From positions 1 through 5,206 of the forward strand of contig JAAYAO010000435.1 of NCBI GenBank assembly GCA_012719335.1: DNA of 5,206 nucleotides. The letters run 5' to 3'. Positions within the stretch are counted from its first letter, which is position 1. Every line of letters starts with the position of its first letter. This DNA is from Propionibacterium sp. Its GTDB lineage: Bacteria; Actinomycetota; Actinomycetes; Propionibacteriales; Propionibacteriaceae. The notes beneath the pieces were generated by a model. It made no database searches and was not told where the DNA came from. It saw nothing but the letters and a program-made list of their open reading frames with translations. Position numbers and translations under genes: made by a program. Positions 5,086 to 5,206 of this stretch are shown here, one piece after another.

Positions 5086-5206
5086 ACTATTCTCAAGAAC
5101 ACCGCGAAGTTGTCCGCCGGCTTGCTGACCGCCACCCTGGTTCTCGCCGGCTGCTCGAACGACACCGAGACCGAGCCGACCGAGACCGAGACCACCGCTC
5201 CCACCA
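5083..5206 (+). CDS. Lipoprotein, N-terminal fragment
   Basis: The first 41 codons are visible; the rest is beyond the right edge. The sequence starts VTILKNTAKLSAG, then a hydrophobic stretch and the lipobox L21-A22-G23-C24, giving a typical type II (lipoprotein) signal peptide cleaved before Cys24. After the Cys, residues 27-41 are Thr/Glu/Pro-rich, a flexible tether seen in actinobacterial surface lipoproteins such as solute-binding proteins. It would be lipid-anchored outside the cytoplasmic membrane. The functional domain is not in the window, so no role can be given. The gap to manA is 94 nt with an inverted repeat, suggesting a separate transcript. Confidence 0.88.
   Translation, partial: MTILKNTAKLSAGLLTATLVLAGCSNDTETEPTETETTAPT

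Overview
The window looks like chromosomal DNA of a high-GC Gram-positive bacterium (Actinomycetota). The evidence is high overall GC, GTG starts, apparently leaderless promoters, a groEL2-type chaperonin gene under tandem CIRCE operators, a DUF3263 protein, and type VII secretion (T7SS/ESX) associated genes. The gene content would suit a Glycomycetales- or Micromonosporales-like actinomycete, but that placement is inference. Nothing indicates a phage, insertion sequence, CRISPR array, tRNA or rRNA.

Positions 1-428: the 5' end of a minus-strand groEL2 gene runs off the left edge. It is preceded by a leader of about 150 nt that could form three hairpins, and by two CIRCE operators, one of which overlaps the likely promoter. 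The same intergenic region carries the upstream signals of a divergent plus-strand transcript.

Positions 429-2678: four tightly packed plus-strand genes form a probable operon. They encode a 129-aa membrane protein, a 231-aa protein that appears to hold two YbaB/EbfC-like folds (EspL-like), a 99-aa EspC/WXG100-like protein with a YxxxE secretion motif, and a 279-aa protein with a long amphipathic N-terminus, a WxG motif and two hydrophobic segments. The last three resemble a chaperone plus two secreted partners of an ESX system. They are the most interesting content here, because no secretion-machine gene (EccA-E, MycP) lies in the window.

Positions 2707-3424: a small putative HEXXH metalloprotease-like protein, apparently on a leaderless message, is followed by hairpins in a 226-nt intergenic stretch.

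Positions 3425-4988: a minus-strand DUF3263 DNA-binding-like gene, with a clear -35/-10 and a leaderless ATG, diverges from manA (mannose-6-phosphate isomerase), which keeps its zinc ligands and catalytic arginine.

Positions 4989-5206: a long imperfect inverted repeat lies between manA and the 5' end of a lipoprotein gene that runs off the right edge.
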